Assembly: GCA_022646525.1 (NCBI GenBank)
Contig: CP060261.1
Location: 124,001-188,000 of the forward strand
DNA: 64,000 bases
From: Holosporaceae bacterium
GTDB lineage: Bacteria; Pseudomonadota; Alphaproteobacteria; UBA7879; UBA5542
Direction: 5' to 3'
Positions 63,979-64,000 of this stretch are shown here, in pieces. Made by a program: the position numbers and the translations under genes. Under the pieces are notes generated by a model. That model was not told the DNA's origin. It searched no databases and worked only from the letters and a program-made list of their open reading frames with translations. Numbering within the stretch: the stretch's first letter is position 1; each line of letters begins with the position of its first letter.

Positions 63979-64000
63979 TTATTGGGCCAATCTCTATAAG

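Overview
The window comes from an alphaproteobacterium with an intracellular, host-dependent life. An NPT1-type ADP/ATP translocase (8905-10428) points to ATP import from a host. The alphaproteobacterial signature genes are popZ, a DUF1013/TrcR regulator, a mitofilin-like gene followed by hemY, the Tim44-mltA-smr block, the cpoB-tilS-ftsH-glmM block and corC-ybeY-phoH-miaB. The moderately AT-rich base composition, the translocase and the secreted proline-rich proteins fit a Holosporales- or Rickettsiales-like symbiont of protists. This placement is inference; no rRNA gene is in the window.

Layout. 0-6 kb: lipid A aminoarabinose genes (arnB end, arnC, arnA dehydrogenase part, EamA transporter; arnT and an AmpG-like permease on the other strand) and a J-domain gene. 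6.5-10.5 kb: tolC, popZ, ATP/ADP translocase. 10.5-19.3 kb: truA, tadA, an oligopeptidase, an ABC1 kinase, an AEC permease, a SPOR protein, erpA, xthA, murJ. 19.3-28.4 kb: valS, cpoB, tilS, ftsH, glmM, rpmE, trcR. 28.4-31.8 kb: a compact type IV pilus/type II secretion cluster (prepilin peptidase, ATPase, platform protein, degenerate ORF). 31.8-43.5 kb: BI-1 protein, greA, mitofilin-like, hemY, lepA, pheT, pheS, rplT, rpmI, a PLD-like exported protein, accD. 43.5-49 kb: an accessory surface/secretion island with an outer-membrane protein, a giant proline/alanine repeat protein, a trypsin-like protease and a second proline-rich exported protein. 49-64 kb: smr, mltA, Tim44-like, malic enzyme, an unknown exported protein, corC, ybeY, phoH, miaB, a class 3 lipase, secA, DUF1653, rsfS, rlmH and an OmpA-domain protein.

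Many genes, including essential ones (valS, secA, pheS, pheT, lepA, murJ, ftsH, accD, rpmI), are interrupted by single-base frameshifts, very often in homopolymer runs, while the amino acid sequence on both sides stays conserved. Uncorrected sequencing indels are the likeliest cause. Such genes are listed here as one gene over the full span, with the breaks noted.

The part most likely to be new biology is the 43.5-49 kb island. Its 3.1 kb repeat gene encodes a signal peptide, PPPPPGPAP-rich repeats and an acidic, tryptophan-containing C-terminus. That layout recalls eukaryotic actin-nucleation-promoting proteins. A neighbouring exported proline-rich protein shares the PPPPPGPAP motif.
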